The position numbers were made by a program, and so were the translations under genes. Under the pieces are notes generated by a model that saw nothing but the letters and a program-made list of their open reading frames with translations, was not told where the DNA came from and searched no databases. Shown here piece after piece: positions 33,311 to 46,385 of a stretch of 64,000 nt of DNA (position 1 is the stretch's first letter; every line of letters starts with the position of its first letter). Source of the DNA: Choristoneura fumiferana (taxonomy: Eukaryota > Arthropoda > Insecta > Lepidoptera > Tortricidae); NCBI RefSeq assembly GCF_025370935.1, contig NC_133485.1, positions 10,498,215-10,562,214 on the forward strand, given 5' to 3'.

Positions 33311-36300
33311 TGTGTTAGAATTAGAAACTATAATTTTTGTTTGCCACTAAGGAGTCACCTGTGTATATGTCTTAATTTTTACTTTGACGACGGTTTGTAT
33401 TTTACTGGAAATTTAACTCGGAAGAAGAAAAACAGAACTTAGCGTTCCAGCAATTTTTGACATGACAAAGTGAAGATATTTTTCATAACACATTGTTCTA
33501 TTTCAGATCTATCTTTTATTAATGACTTGCGTGTTTTTCTTTGGTGAGCTCTGTTTTGTTTTCATTACGATAATGACGTTTATTAATCAATCTGTCATAA
33601 AATCAAATATTTAGGCAAAAAAGTGCCGTGATCGATAGGCAAACGAAAGACAGCTGTTAAAACCCCTTTTTATCTTTGCATATTAATCGTCTCCGGTTAT
33701 TTTTCAAAGAGATCTATAGACTAATAAAAAAGTGGTCAAAATCAAAGTATGGATTCTAATAAAAAAAAAGACTGAAATTTCTGCTCGCCCGTTTTGTGAC
33801 TAGCCAAATATACTGCTAATAAACCCAATTTTAAATCAAACATTTTTGCTGAATAGACCAGATTTCAGGTCACTTCAACTCAAAAACTGTCAATCAGACT
33901 CCTTTATGGGGATCAAAATTCATTTACAAGATTTAAAACAAACAAACAATAAATATGTAGATATATTATACGAGTTGTAGTTAAACAAAATCTTGCAGAA
34001 AATGGTTTCATTAAGTAATCTAAATCTTTGTAACACCACACGAAATAGAATTCTGTTATTCCGTTGATCAAAGAGGTTACATGTAATGAAGAATGGCGTG
34101 CCGAATAGCAGTTATACTTTGTAGATACTCGATCCGTATACTTTATGGGTGTCGAATCGGGTTCGTGTCGAATGGAGATGGCACTCAACGAAACAGTTCG
34201 CCCAGAAAGCTGGTAAACTCAATAAAAATAACTGGCCAAGTGCCTATAAGGTTCCGTATATGCGGCAATTAGACAATGTTAAGTTTATTCGTTAATTTGT
34301 AAAGCCAGCTAGGCTGGGATAGTTTTTCTTTTAAATTTCATACATCATCATGATTTAAGTATTTTCAAGCCAGCGGTTTACTTTGTGGAGGGGAGAGACA
34401 CGTGCTTCTTACAATAAATGCCACTTTGAAGCCTTATATTACAATACAATACAATACAATACAATACAAATAGTCTTTATAGCACACCATAAAGCAGTAC
34501 AAAAAACTTATAATATAAACACAAATGCAAATGGATCTATAAATCGAAAAATAGTCTTGGCGAACTTGTACATTTTTGAAATACCTTTTTAAGGATACCT
34601 TATGTCATGGAAATAGAAAATAATCTCCACCTTACGTGTTACCACATTTTTGAAATTTAATTTAATTAACATTTATACCCATGTAAACTTACAGAATGGA
34701 TGGATACTGGACGGATATGGCGGAACTAAAAGAGTTCCTTTGTGCCTACTACGGAACCCTCAAAAGGAAGTACTTTTATTACAATCAAATAACAAATCGA
34801 TTAGCTAACGGGAAAGTAAAAGACTTGATAAGATAGTGTATGAAATAAAATCCGTAGGAGGTTCGGTTTTATAAAACCGAATATATATATATCTTCCTCG
34901 GGTATACGTGTAGGAGCAAGGTAGATATGGTATGGGATTGTATCGTCGATATAACATGTACTACGCACTAGAATCCGGATACTCATTCTGTTCTTCCATA
35001 TGTATGATGATTCAATGTAAAACAAAACTGCAAAACAACTGGTAAATGTTTTTTTTTAAATGCTGATAAACAGCCTTTCCGGCTAACATATTAGGTACTA
35101 TATGATACCAAACCACTTAAGCATGTCATTTACTCTTGTCATCGACTTATTATTAATGGATGGTAAAACAGCCCTTTAAGTCATAAACTTTGTTCTTTAT
35201 AATTTGATTCGATAAAATGTTTTAATATTAAGATTAGAGTCTAAACGGAGGATTTTTTTGTTAAGTATTGAAATAAACAGATTTTTTTTGTTCTACTGCA
35301 CTATACTATAGTACGTTATACTACGTTAAACGAAACTCGTAACCGCCATGATTTTTCAGGTGCTTACAACGTTTTGGTCGCGATTACACTATACTCTAAC
35401 TAAGCGGTCTTGCGCTTTAGTATTAGAACATGTTATGTATGTTCTTTTGTGTCACGTGGAAGTTTAGCACTTTCCGCTTTTCCGGAAATACTTATACCTC
35501 AAAGCCTAAGTTAAACTGAAACAGAGTAGCTTAAGATTAATTACTTAAAGTTTTTTTAAATCGGAACCGTACCTACTTCATGATATCCCGCAATACCCAC
35601 AATTTGAACTTATCAATAATAATAAACTCTATAGATATTATGATGATAAAATATTTAAACAAGGCCTCGACAAGGAGACAAATACAAAAGCTGTTATGTC
35701 CAATGAAAGCCCACAAAATTGAGACATTTTTCACACAGCAGCGTGTTACCTACCAAAATAACACTGACACAGAAAAATGGCAACGATTTTGTACACAGCA
35801 TACACTAAACGTATATTTTGCAGCCCGTGACGCAGCTCAACAAAGCCCGGGGGAAATGAACGCTACCATAACGCCAGCTAATGTCAAGGTTTGAGGACTA
35901 CCATCTTTTATATTTTTGGGCAACCTTTGCCGATCCGCGTCGGTCGAGGATTGCCACCAGTCATTGGGCGTGCCCGATATTATATTCAATAACGAGACGT
36001 GCCGTGTCACGCAAAGGGTACATTGTTTATGTTTGTCACGCACGGAACATCCTGTGTATCGCTGCGAAACGTTGCAAGTTCCTATCGAGCTTTACAATCG
36101 CCGTAAGTTACAATTACGCATACCTACTTCAAAAAGTAAAATTAATTGTACGAATAACTGCCGAAATACTGTTAAAATAGTCTTGTATACTATAATATAA
36201 TTTAACCCACAATGAGGCTATGATACACACAGTTGCCCCATCAGTGCATTTTTTTAAAAGTTCGCTTTTTTATAACACACACGTTCCGGAAATTTATTAA

Positions 36301-36335
36301 CACTTTTAGGATACGACCCTTATACATATGTATGT

Positions 36336-36512
36336 ACCATCAGCCAAATAAGTGGTCTATCAATTTTTAAACAAGTTCCTATCAAATGAATATGTCGCTA
36401 AAGTCGAACTTTCAAGTTGACAGACACACGTCTATTCTGTTGAGATTATTGTTTTATGACATGCAAACGATTATCAACTTTCGGGTGGTAGACCACATAT
36501 TTGTCTGATGGG
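36336..36512. mobile_element. Palindromic MITE, ACCATCAGCC family (copy B)
   Basis: Counterpart of 4391-4568 within the duplicated block, with the same ends and internal sequence. Confidence 0.75.
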
Positions 36513-36889
36513 ACAAAAACAACTCTTTTAAATGAGTAGCTTCTAGAAAACTGTAAAATTTGAAAGTGTTCTATCAGACAAACTACTTGGCAGAGAAGAA
36601 TGCATAAGCAAGGCAAGCAAGTGTAATCAAATCGGTCTTCTTATTTCCAAGGTTTGTTTGAACAGTGTAATTATTTAATTGCAAATTAGAAAGTATTTTA
36701 CTAATTAGCAACTTGAAATTATTTACACAACAATATTGCCAATTGAAACAATCGTTGATGTACAAACTTATTTTAAGAGCGCTAATTGTATTGTGAAACT
36801 GTAAATAAAACTGAAATAAAAAAGCTACCCTTTCTGTGTAATTTTAACGCCGTTGTTTTATAATTACTCTAGCTTTTGCCTGCGTGGAT

Positions 36890-37075
36890 GGAATTCGGTT
36901 ATCGCGCACTGTTCCCTCGGGAACTGTGCATTTTTCCAGGATAAAAAGTTGCCTATGTCACTCTCGGGCCCATAAACTATCTCTATGCTAAAAATCACGT
37001 TGATCCATCGATCCGTTTCGTCGTGAAAGACGGACAAACATTCAAACACACAAACACATACACTTTCGCTATTAT
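36890..37075 (+). mobile_element. RTE/SINE-type 3' fragment (copy B)
   Basis: Same fragment as 4925-5095 but with the 24-bp piece present near 36955-36985. Confidence 0.65.
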
Positions 37076-37081
37076 AATTTT

Positions 37082-37194
37082 CAAGTTCATAGATACGATT
37101 ACGGTACTTTTTGTTGTCATAATATATATATATATATATATATATATTAGTATGGATGACAACAAAAAGTACCGTAATCGTATCTATGAACTTG
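37082..37194. repeat. Long hairpin with an (AT)n loop (copy B)
   Basis: Arms 37082-37120 and 37156-37194 pair along about 39 bp. The AT loop is shorter than in copy A (5101-5227). Confidence 0.85.
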
Positions 37195-37450
37195 AGAATT
37201 AAAATTTTCACTGCTTTAAGCAGCACTTTCAGCATTGCATTTGCAGCATTGGAATGAGCGTCATTTACACATCCTCAGTTGTTTCCACTAGAGATATATG
37301 TGCTGTGCGAGTATGTTTAAATGGAGCATTTCTATTGGTTAATGAAAAACACATTCCTCACAACACACTCTCGCTTATTATTGGTGTAAACGCTGCTTTA
37401 AAGGATTTGATGTTAATCTCACAATTCAATAACTCTACACGTTCCTGTGA

Positions 37451-37579
37451 GGCTACTACGAAATTCGAAAATCGAAATTCCTATCGTACCGTCCCTCTCA
37501 CTCTCGTATTAAATAACATACCTAAGCGTCAGCGAGAACGGTACGATGCGAACTTCGATTTTCGAATTTCGTAGTAGCC
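37451..37579. mobile_element. MITE, GGCTACTACGAAATTCG family (copy B)
   Basis: Counterpart of 5486-5614, same TIRs and length. Confidence 0.8.
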
Positions 37580-37894
37580 CTCCTGAGAAAAAGGGTCTTA
37601 ATATACTGTACACATAAACGGCGAATGAAGTGATAAGTCATATCATAAGCGTATCTCTTTTTATCTGCCCAGTATAAAAATTTGTACGATCCGTTTTTTT
37701 TAATTTAAGTCATTTAAAAATACACACACAATACGTCGTTAACAACGCTAATCTAAACGTTAGTTTTAAATAATCCACACGGCCGCCTGGGGTCATAACT
37801 GGAGCAATGACCTTAAGTTTTTCCACCTCATAGGACGATCGATACTAATACTAGGTTGCATATTATAGTAGTCGTGACATCGATATTGTTAGAT

Positions 37895-38142
37895 GGGGCA
37901 ATCAACTTTTTTACCGACACTAATCTGTCCGCAACATTTTTCAAACAATTGCAGATTTTTGTAAGTAAACATGTTTTTTCTGTAATTTAATAGATGGTGT
38001 ACATGAATACATGCCATCTTACGGAAGTTCAACCTATTAAATCGTGAAATATCTTGTTGGAAGTACGATTTTTTGGTAACGCAGGAGACAATTTGGTAAC
38101 GCAGGAGACGCCCAAAGGTCGGTAAAAATAGTTGATTGGCCC
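37895..38142. mobile_element. MITE, GGGGCAATCAAC family (copy B)
   Basis: Counterpart of 5931-6158. It carries an extra short tandem duplication of 'ttggtaacgcaggagac' near 38075-38110 and a rearranged right flank. Confidence 0.7.
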
Positions 38143-38221
38143 AGATACAGTTGGTAAACTGGGATACCATTAACTATGGATTTAGTAAAATGATTCATAG
38201 TTAATGTTAATGATGATTTAA

Positions 38222-39722
38222 TAGTAGGGAGCCCAAGAGGGATTCGGGGATTTACTAAGCGCGTCAGATTAATATACAGGGGATACTTGACCCGGTTAAG
38301 CTTCCACACTATGAGCCCAGAACATGGCCGAGAGGGAGGATAAAGGATCAGAGAGAGTAGAAAAAAGAGGCATCATGAGAAAGGGAGAGAGGGAGAGAGG
38401 AGGAGGATGAGTTTAGACATACTAAAACGGGGGAGTCTACTAAGAGAAGGGAAAGAGAGAAAGAGGGGAGGGCTAGAAAGTTGAGAAAAAAACGAGATCT
38501 CGAGATTCTCGAGCGGGTTAGAAGAGAAGGGAATAATTTCAAGAATAGGAAAAATATATAATCTGACGGGGTTTCCAGCAAGCGAAATAACAACATTCAT
38601 CGATCAGTTTATTACGAGCAGCCTACGTGTGCCTATATTTCCGCTACCGCGTTCTATTCTCTCCCACTCTTGTCTCTATCTATTACTCTCTCAATCCCCA
38701 CTCTGTTTCTGTTCATGACGCATCAAGCGTTGGTGCATGATATTGTTACAACTTTTGCAAATGTAAATGGAATCTGAAATGGCATCGAAGTTCTGGCAAT
38801 AGCTCGAATCAGTGCTCCTATTCTGGAGAGATTCCGTGTCACATTTTTCTGTTTCCTAAGAGTGCTCAATCACATGCTGCTGATTCCCACATCTACTCGG
38901 TTCTTGGTACAGCGACAACGAGTAAGTGCTAATATGACTTATATAGTTAAATATTTTAAAAAAATTAGTTGAATTAATTTTCAAGTAAATTTTGAGACAA
39001 AAAATCATCGGTCAGAGGAAGATGATTCTACGATGACGATGATAATGAGAAAAAATACTCAAAAAAATATTTTTTTATAATTTTTCTTATAAATCAGTAT
39101 TCTACTTAAAAAACATACACTTTTTTATTGCATGCTATTTCTGAGCTTTCAATAAATTAAGTTCAATGATTTAAAAAAATACGAAGAAAATTTTTTAATT
39201 GTCAGATTAGGCGAATCCCTCAGATAATCGTCAGATTATGAGCAGCAGTCTAGGCATGAGATGAACATATATATCTTAATCTGACGCGCTTGAGGATTTC
39301 AAAATGGCGAATTTTATGCACATTCTAATAATGGATAAACGACAATTGCGTCACATCCAAATCGTCAGATATTAATATAAGAGCCTTTTTTAGGATCTCT
39401 TAACATCCTTAGAAAATTGACGCGCTCGATTACATTTTTTTTTTTCATTTTCAACCCTTACGTACGACACCCCCATCATGGGAAACAATCAGATTAACAT
39501 ACGTCATTTTTAAAAATACGTAGGACATGGATGATATCAATATCTGACGCGCTCGGTAGTCCATGCAACAGTTTTTTTTAACATTTTTGAAACATAACAA
39601 ATTTCCCACCGATGAAAAGGTAATATATATGAATATTTTTTTCTTCTTATGACTAAGCTCGCAACCAATAGGTCTCTATGACGCTCGAGTAAATCCCGAT
39701 TTAATCGTGGGCTCCCCTACTA
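38222..39722. mobile_element. 1.5-kb TIR element with repeated GCGCGTCAG motifs (copy B only)
   Basis: Absent from copy A, whose site near 6190-6200 is unoccupied. TAA flanks both ends (38219-38221 and 39723-39725). The ends are inverted: TAGTAGGGAGCCCA against TAGTAGGGGAGCCCA, with further similarity over about 45 bp including GGGATTTACT. The 3-bp TAA duplication would fit a PIF/Harbinger-like transposase, but the termini are not ones I can assign. Inside are a purine-rich tract (about 38325-38560) and at least nine copies of a CGTCAGATTA / AATCTGACGCGCT motif in both orientations. No transposase frame is visible, so it is non-autonomous. Confidence 0.85.
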
Positions 39723-40104
39723 TAAATGATGGAATTTATCTTATTCAGCGGCACAAAATTGAGAGAGAAGAGAGAGAGAATCCCAATAAAATTCCATGGG
39801 ATAGGAGGGATTTTCTATACTAATTGACTTAGAGAACGCACAGCTAAGCCGCAGGAGTAAAAAAAATAGAGATTCCGTAACCTAAAATTGTACCATACCA
39901 CATACTCTTCTGTCTGTCGTGTGCATTCAGATACTAGCAAAAGTACTACACTGTACATACAGTTGGTGCCCTAACATAATATCACTTTTCTTTGGCAACT
40001 GGTAGAAAAGTGAATACTAAGTTAGGGAACCACCGTACCTTCGCTAGTCTGCAAAATACTAAATTCAACAAACTTTAATCATAACATATGCATAACGTTT
40101 GCCC

Positions 40105-40215
40105 TTTTATCGCTATCCCGCGGAACTATGCAATTTTCGGGATAAATATTATCCTATGTACTACCTGTATACCGAATGTCATCTAAATCAGTTCAACGGT
40201 TTAGACGTGGAAAAT
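40105..40215 (+). mobile_element. RTE/SINE-type 3' fragment (copy B, eroded)
   Basis: Counterpart of 6905-7050 with an internal deletion of the 'ccttccccggggc' part and several single-base losses. Confidence 0.6.
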
Positions 40216-40977
40216 GGTAACAATACTATTAGTGATATTTGTGTGGTCTTAATAGTCCATCCTTTTCTTTGACCTCCCTCTAATCATTCACTCTGAACTA
40301 ACCCATCACAAACACCAACATCACTATTTTTAATTGAACTCCCATAGGGTAACCTGAGTACTTTTCGAGCTGTCCAAACATGATTCTCCTAAAATTTCGT
40401 GTGGCGAATAGTTACACACTTGACGCATTTGTTGCCACTCAATCCACTAACATTATTTGTTTATAGTAAATTTAATTTTGCAGTTAAGTTAATTTTAATT
40501 AATTTGGTTCTTAGGGTAAAATAAAGTGTTTTTTCTGGGGATCCTTACCCAAAGGGACCAACGGAACCCTATTATTGTCACTTCGCTGTCTGCCTGTCTG
40601 TCACAGGGTTGTATCTCGAGAAAAAAATAAAAGGATCCTATACTGCTGGCGGTTATCTCGCGCAAGGAATTGGGATAGCTTTACAAAGGGGTAATGCGGC
40701 CTGCGTTTTGTGGTCCACCCAGTGATGTCTCTCGAGGACGTGTTTGCCTTATAACTTATAAATAGGAAGGTTGTTTGTTTTATTTGACAGTGTAATAATT
40801 TTGTTTGTATTTTTCACTGTAAATGTTCTTAAATAAATTAAAAGTATCTTTATACTCTTTAGTCCTCCTCAAAATTAAAAAGAACTGTATTGTCAAGGTC
40901 ATATATATGTATGTTACCAACACGACAAAAATATCGATACGCTTTTATGCCACTAAAGGTCCATATATATACGTATA

Positions 40978-41174
40978 CCGTAAGGTCGGGGTACTTTGAC
41001 CCATTGGAGGGCTACACTTTGGCCCATATGAAAGCAACATAAAAACGTGACCGATCAATTAACACCAACCACATGGCAAAGAGCCATATTCTCAAAGCAA
41101 TAATAAAACCAGGACCGAGTTAATCCCAAGGGCCAAAGTTACCCCTTCAGGGCCAAAGTACCCCGACCTTACGG
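40978..41174. mobile_element. TA-flanked MITE, CCGTAAGGTCGGGG family (copy B)
   Basis: Counterpart of 7811-8007, same TIRs and TA flanks. Confidence 0.8.
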
Positions 41175-44100
41175 TATGTATTTGTCGCTAGGACGGTATT
41201 TGGACTTTACAGATGATTTTTAAAAGAGGGTTAAAAATCGCGGTGGGCGGGCTCGATTTTGCACTTACCCAGTTATTTTCTGTTATTTAGAGATTTTTTA
41301 CTAGAGCCGCATCTTGGGATTGTTGTCTTATAGCGTCATCTACCCTATTTAAATATTCAAGTGTGAATGGATTTTTTATTCTTTAGAACAATCCAGAGCT
41401 CAGCTATCCTCAGTTACCGTTGTACAGTTGACCCCAAGCGGACTTGAATACAAATTCAATATCTCTGAGAGCAGGGGAAGACTACCTTTTTGACCTTGGG
41501 CAACTTATATTTTTTTAGTTTGGTCTTGTCAGTCCATCTGTCTGTTTGTCTGTCTATAGTGCCATAGTGGCGTGACGCCGTAACAACTCGATTCCTACTG
41601 AATTGTCAAAATTGTTTGATGACAAGTACGGCAAAGGTTGTGTTTACCAACTGCAATGTGAGGTGTCGCATTCAAAAACAAACATACTCATGCTTCTTTT
41701 ACTGTCTAGGTTGCCTTACGAAAATATTATGAGAAAAATATATATTAGAAAATCATAAAAAACTTTTGAAGTTCTGAATAGGAGAATCAAAATTATTATA
41801 AATAAGTACTTTCTATAAAAATTGAAATAAGTACTTTAAACAATGCAGATCTTATAGTTTTTGAGATGTCCACGAAAAACTGCTCGATGTCCCAAGCAGA
41901 AACGTTCTTTGATTTTTGCGACTAAGCTATTGTTTATTGCTGTTTTTTGTTTTTGAAAGAATCATGCAGCTCCAAAGCTTGGATCTTCAGTTTGAGTTGT
42001 TTGAGTTCAGCGGAAAACTCAGAAAAAATATGATTGTCTTGTTTGAGACTAACAACTCTATGAAGATTTGAAGATCCACTTCTCAACAAGAATCAACATT
42101 CAACATCAATATCTGACTGCTGTCTCAAACTGATAGCCTAGTTGGTGAAACTGGCATTGTCAAATACTAGCATTAAATATTCGATGGAGTACATTAAAAT
42201 CCACAAAGACAAGCGGTTGCGAACCTCTGTCTTAAAGTTTTCGGCCATTGTTAGAGCAGTGTCCACGGTGAATATTTTACGAAGTAGCTTTCCGAGGCAA
42301 TATTAAAGTTCTGTAGGCAGTCAGGTAACGATGAAAATTAGGTTCCTGTTTAAATATTAAATTTAATAAAAACAGTGGGTCCGGCGCAGTGGCTTGTATC
42401 CGGAACCAGTTTGCTTACATTATTAACCGACTAGGAAAAGGAAAGGTTTAACTATATTTTTGTGATAATTTTCTTTCAAAAGGATATCGATGGCAAAAAT
42501 CAACCTGTATTTCTTTAGATATCTTAGTATCCTTAACCTTAAATCTTGGTATACCCTCTCTTTGGGTAGTGCAGTGCTAACCTAATGTAAATTTTGATAT
42601 AACCTGCGCAGTGCGGAACTATCGTATTTAACTTTGATGCATATTTATTTAAAGGAAATAAGTACAATGTGTTGAGGAAGTGTAGTAATTCCATTTGAAG
42701 TTCTGTGATGTTTTGTTTGGCATGGTGTGACGTCTGATATGGTGCGCGTCACCTCGTTCAAGTTAAGCTTAAACATGTAAACTATAGCTATCTGTGGGAT
42801 CCTATAATTGGCTCGTGTTCCTATTCCTACTACATACCAGGTGGGCCCTGTAACAGAAGCAAAAAATTAAAGCACAGGTTCTGCTACTCAAATGCTCAAA
42901 AATTAAGACAATTTTATCATTATGTTTATTCCAAACAAGTTAAATGGTATTTTCAATGTACGGCATCCAATAGCCTAATGACATCGCCTGTCACGTAACA
43001 AAATGGCGGATTAAACTTTAAACTATGATAAAAATCATAGTACAAGTTATTTTCAAAAGTTGTAGAACTAAATTAGCTCAAGACGAATGAACGAAACGTG
43101 GTTTAATTTTTTGTTCCTGTTACAGGGCCCACATTGTACATTGTGTTTTTAAATCTTGGTTCTCCTTAAATAAATAAACAAATTATAAAAATATAAGATA
43201 AAATTGACTCATGGTTTTAATGGTTATTCATGAATATTTAATTTTATAGGTTTATAGTCCAACTATGGGCACAAGCCTCTTCTTAGAACCAGAAAAAAAC
43301 ATAGTGAGGAAACTGATTACATCTGCGAAGAAATTCAATGCTGTCTGAAAGTTCCCAATCTGCACTGAGCCCGCGTGGGACGACAGCTTCAATCGGTATT
43401 TTTTGATGCATTGTTACAAACTGTATCTAATACAGCGTAGAGTCAATGTATGGTATGTTAAAGCATTAATTAATATTGTTTCAGATGTCAATTTCTCGTT
43501 ACTTTATAAGATAACATAAACCACCGCATGCTTAAAGTAAACATCACAGTTAACTTATAATAAAATTACATCAAACATCAACATACATGCTAAGGTCATT
43601 AAACACGACATGTTTGCTTTACCGATCGCTATTCCCCATTAGCTAATGTGAAAAGTTTTCTTTCTGACCAATAGACATTAACTAGGAAAACTGAATCCAA
43701 CAATTTCATCGGTATTTTGCTGCTTCCGATCCAGTACAATACAATAAAAGGCTGAAGGCTATATCTGCTTGTATAGAAACTTGTAAACGAGATCGTATCG
43801 GGGAAACTACGAACCGCAGTAAATGTAGCACGAGCTTCCGCTTAAATATGTATATATTGGGTATCTTCTAATGACGGTTCCACGGAACATCGGAACTGGC
43901 TAGTATCATAAGATTTATAACTATCGAGCACTTATTATTTCAAAGGGGTCTATTTCGACTGGTCTTGTTAGTCATAATGTAACTATGAATATTTATAAAA
44001 CAAACCTAACCTAACATAAGCTATAGAGTTCTGCAGGATGACCGGTTTCAGCGGAAAAAATTTTATAACTAACAAAAATGAAGAAACATTACATTGTGAC

Positions 44101-44896
44101 TTATAAAATGATGGCAGACGAAAGGATCCCATTTCAAAGTTGTGTTCAAAAAACCACCAAAATCTATTTCAGATGCTTCTAGTTTTTAATCCCCGTCGCA
44201 GAAATATTGGTGTTGTAAGCTTAACGCCAATGTCTGTCTGTGGCATTGTAGCTCTTAAAGCGATGCTTATAGTTTCGCCATGTGTGTCTGTCTGTCTGTC
44301 CGTCCGCGGCTTTGCTCAGGGACTATCAATACTAGAAAGCTGTAATTTTGCACGAATATATATGTAAACTATGCCGACAAAATGGTACAATAAAAAATTA
44401 AAAAAAAAAATTTATAGAGTACACCTCCCATAGTCGTTAAATGAGGGTGATTTTTTTTCTCATCCAACCTTGCAGTGTGGGGTATTATTGGATAGGTATT
44501 TTAAAACCATTAGGGGGTTTCTAATACGATTTTTCGATTCAGTGATTTGTTTGCAAAATATTCAACTTTAAAGTGCAAATTTTCATTAATATCTAAACCG
44601 GTGGGTGGAAAAATTTGAAAAAATTCAGAATATCAAACTTACAAGGAAAACTATAACGGTTAAGTTTTCTTGAGAATTATTAGAGTTTAAGAGTAAATAG
44701 CAGCCTAAGGTATAAAATATACCTAAACTTGGAATATTCCGTGCGAAATACGAAAAATATTACTTAATTTTTTCGTAATGGCTACGGAACCCTATTTCGG
44801 GCGCGTCCGATACGCTCTTGGTCGGTTTTTACTTCAAAGCGGTGCCCTTGCGGTGGTTTTTAGCTATGTTTCATTAAAATCGTTTTTGAGACATAA

Positions 44897-46385
44897 ACTT
44901 TGAAATGAAAGTGTCCGGAGTTTTTCGACTTGTCTATGTTGGTTAGGTTAGGTAAAAATTTCGTGGTATTTTCGAAAGTATTTCAAGGAGGTTAATTAAG
45001 GCGTCAAGCAATAAGTTTATCGCATTCGCTTGTTCGCGTAAGACTAAAAATCAGGTAAAAGCAGTACCTAAAAGTATAGGCAAAAATAATAAAAAATTAA
45101 GATTACTCATTACCCAACTTGGTTGCCACTATTTTTTCTTTGCCGCCAGCAAACAAGCTGCAATATGAACGATCCATCATAATGTAATCACCTTTCAGAA
45201 ATACTCGTGTACAATGTTGTCGTGTAAACTAGAGCTCGCGTCGGGTGTTTGACAGGTTAATTAAATTGCCTTCGCCATCGAAACAGCATAACTCTGTTCC
45301 CATAACACCTCTAGATTATGAATAAGCCGCGAAACAACACGAGAAGAGAAGTCGTCCGTCCACATTTTTAAATAAATTAGATGTTTACCGTCAAACCACC
45401 ATAACCTGAGACCGTATTGTCTAACGCCTGGGCCGTACTACGAAGTGCAAAATTCGAACTTAGTATCTCGCCGTCCCGCTGACGCATATATTATTTAATA
45501 CGAGAGTGAGAGGGACGGTACGATACGAACTTCGAATTTCATAGAAGCCTCTCTGCACGCTCCCGACCGCCTTAACCATCTCTTTCTACCTCCATCCTAC
45601 ATCGCATGGCTGCAGAAAGTGATAAGAGAGTGTAATTTTGTAATTTCGAGTGCGCTAGACAATATAGCCTTTGCTTAACATTTAGACTAGCAATCGCTCT
45701 AACACTGAACATATCTAAACCAAAACATCTCTACGGGGTGCTGCTTAACTACTATGATAAACCCGGCCTGTGTCCACCGCAGTCCATTGCAGGAAGCGTC
45801 GTCGATGTGTCAGTAGCATTTTTGACAAGTGTGATACAGTCGTGCAAAGTCGTCTTCAGACCTTTGGTTACGGGTAATGTTTGTAGTATTTGTTAGTAAA
45901 GCATGGGTGCAACGTGTTAGCTTCGGGTAAGGTGACATTTGACATCCATATTACGTATGTATCTGTTACCTGCGTCCGCGACAAAGTGGGTGTCGTTACC
46001 GCGTATGCGGGCGCATAAAACGTGCCATTTATTTTATAGAAGTTACTCTGTAAAAGAAGAAATTTGATCTGTATCTACTTTTGTGGTTTTTCGTAGGTCC
46101 AGATTCTGTTTCTTTGGGCATTCGGCATTCTGCTAGTCGATGAGTTCATTCCGTTATCGACTCATAAAAACGCTGTCGCGTACGCCCTAATTTTAATGGT
46201 CGAATAGTCGAAAAAAAATGCGCCACGCTTCGCGGTTCTTATGAGTACGGTGTTTAAAGAATGGACCCAGCAACCGAATTTAAACTTGATTAGACACACT
46301 TGGTTACACACTTTGTGTATGTGATTGGGTTATAATGGTCCATAGTTAGGTATGCTGGGGAATAATAATGTTAATGAAAAATTAC
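44897..46385. other. No further gene recognised; probable intron 3' of a minus-strand exon
   Basis: AT-rich with one MITE (45430-45549). It lies downstream, on the minus strand, of the splice donor at 46385, so it would be intron sequence of that gene; no second exon is identifiable. Confidence 0.5.
45430..45549. mobile_element. MITE, GGCTACTACGAAATTCG family (diverged)
   Basis: Diverged TIRs 'ggccgtactacgaag' and 'ttcatagaagcc' surround the 'gagagtgagagggacggta' motif of this family. It lies 0.8 kb from the host exon at 46386-46635, probably in an intron of that gene. Confidence 0.65.

Larger units (their letters stand above)
31930..44896 (+). repeat. 13-kb duplicated block, copy B
   Basis: This is the direct-orientation partner of 1-13114. 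It carries the same SINE, MITEs, RTE fragments and AT-loop hairpin at corresponding places. Copy-B-only features are a 1501-bp TIR element (38222-39722), an expanded ACAAT microsatellite near 34440, and an extra small palindrome near 32340-32400. A stretch at about 39725-40500 is unusually rich in single-base deletions relative to copy A, while flanking sequence is close to identical. Sequence continues uninterrupted past 44896, where copy A meets its gap. No gene is seen in the copy beyond the remnants listed separately. Confidence 0.95.
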
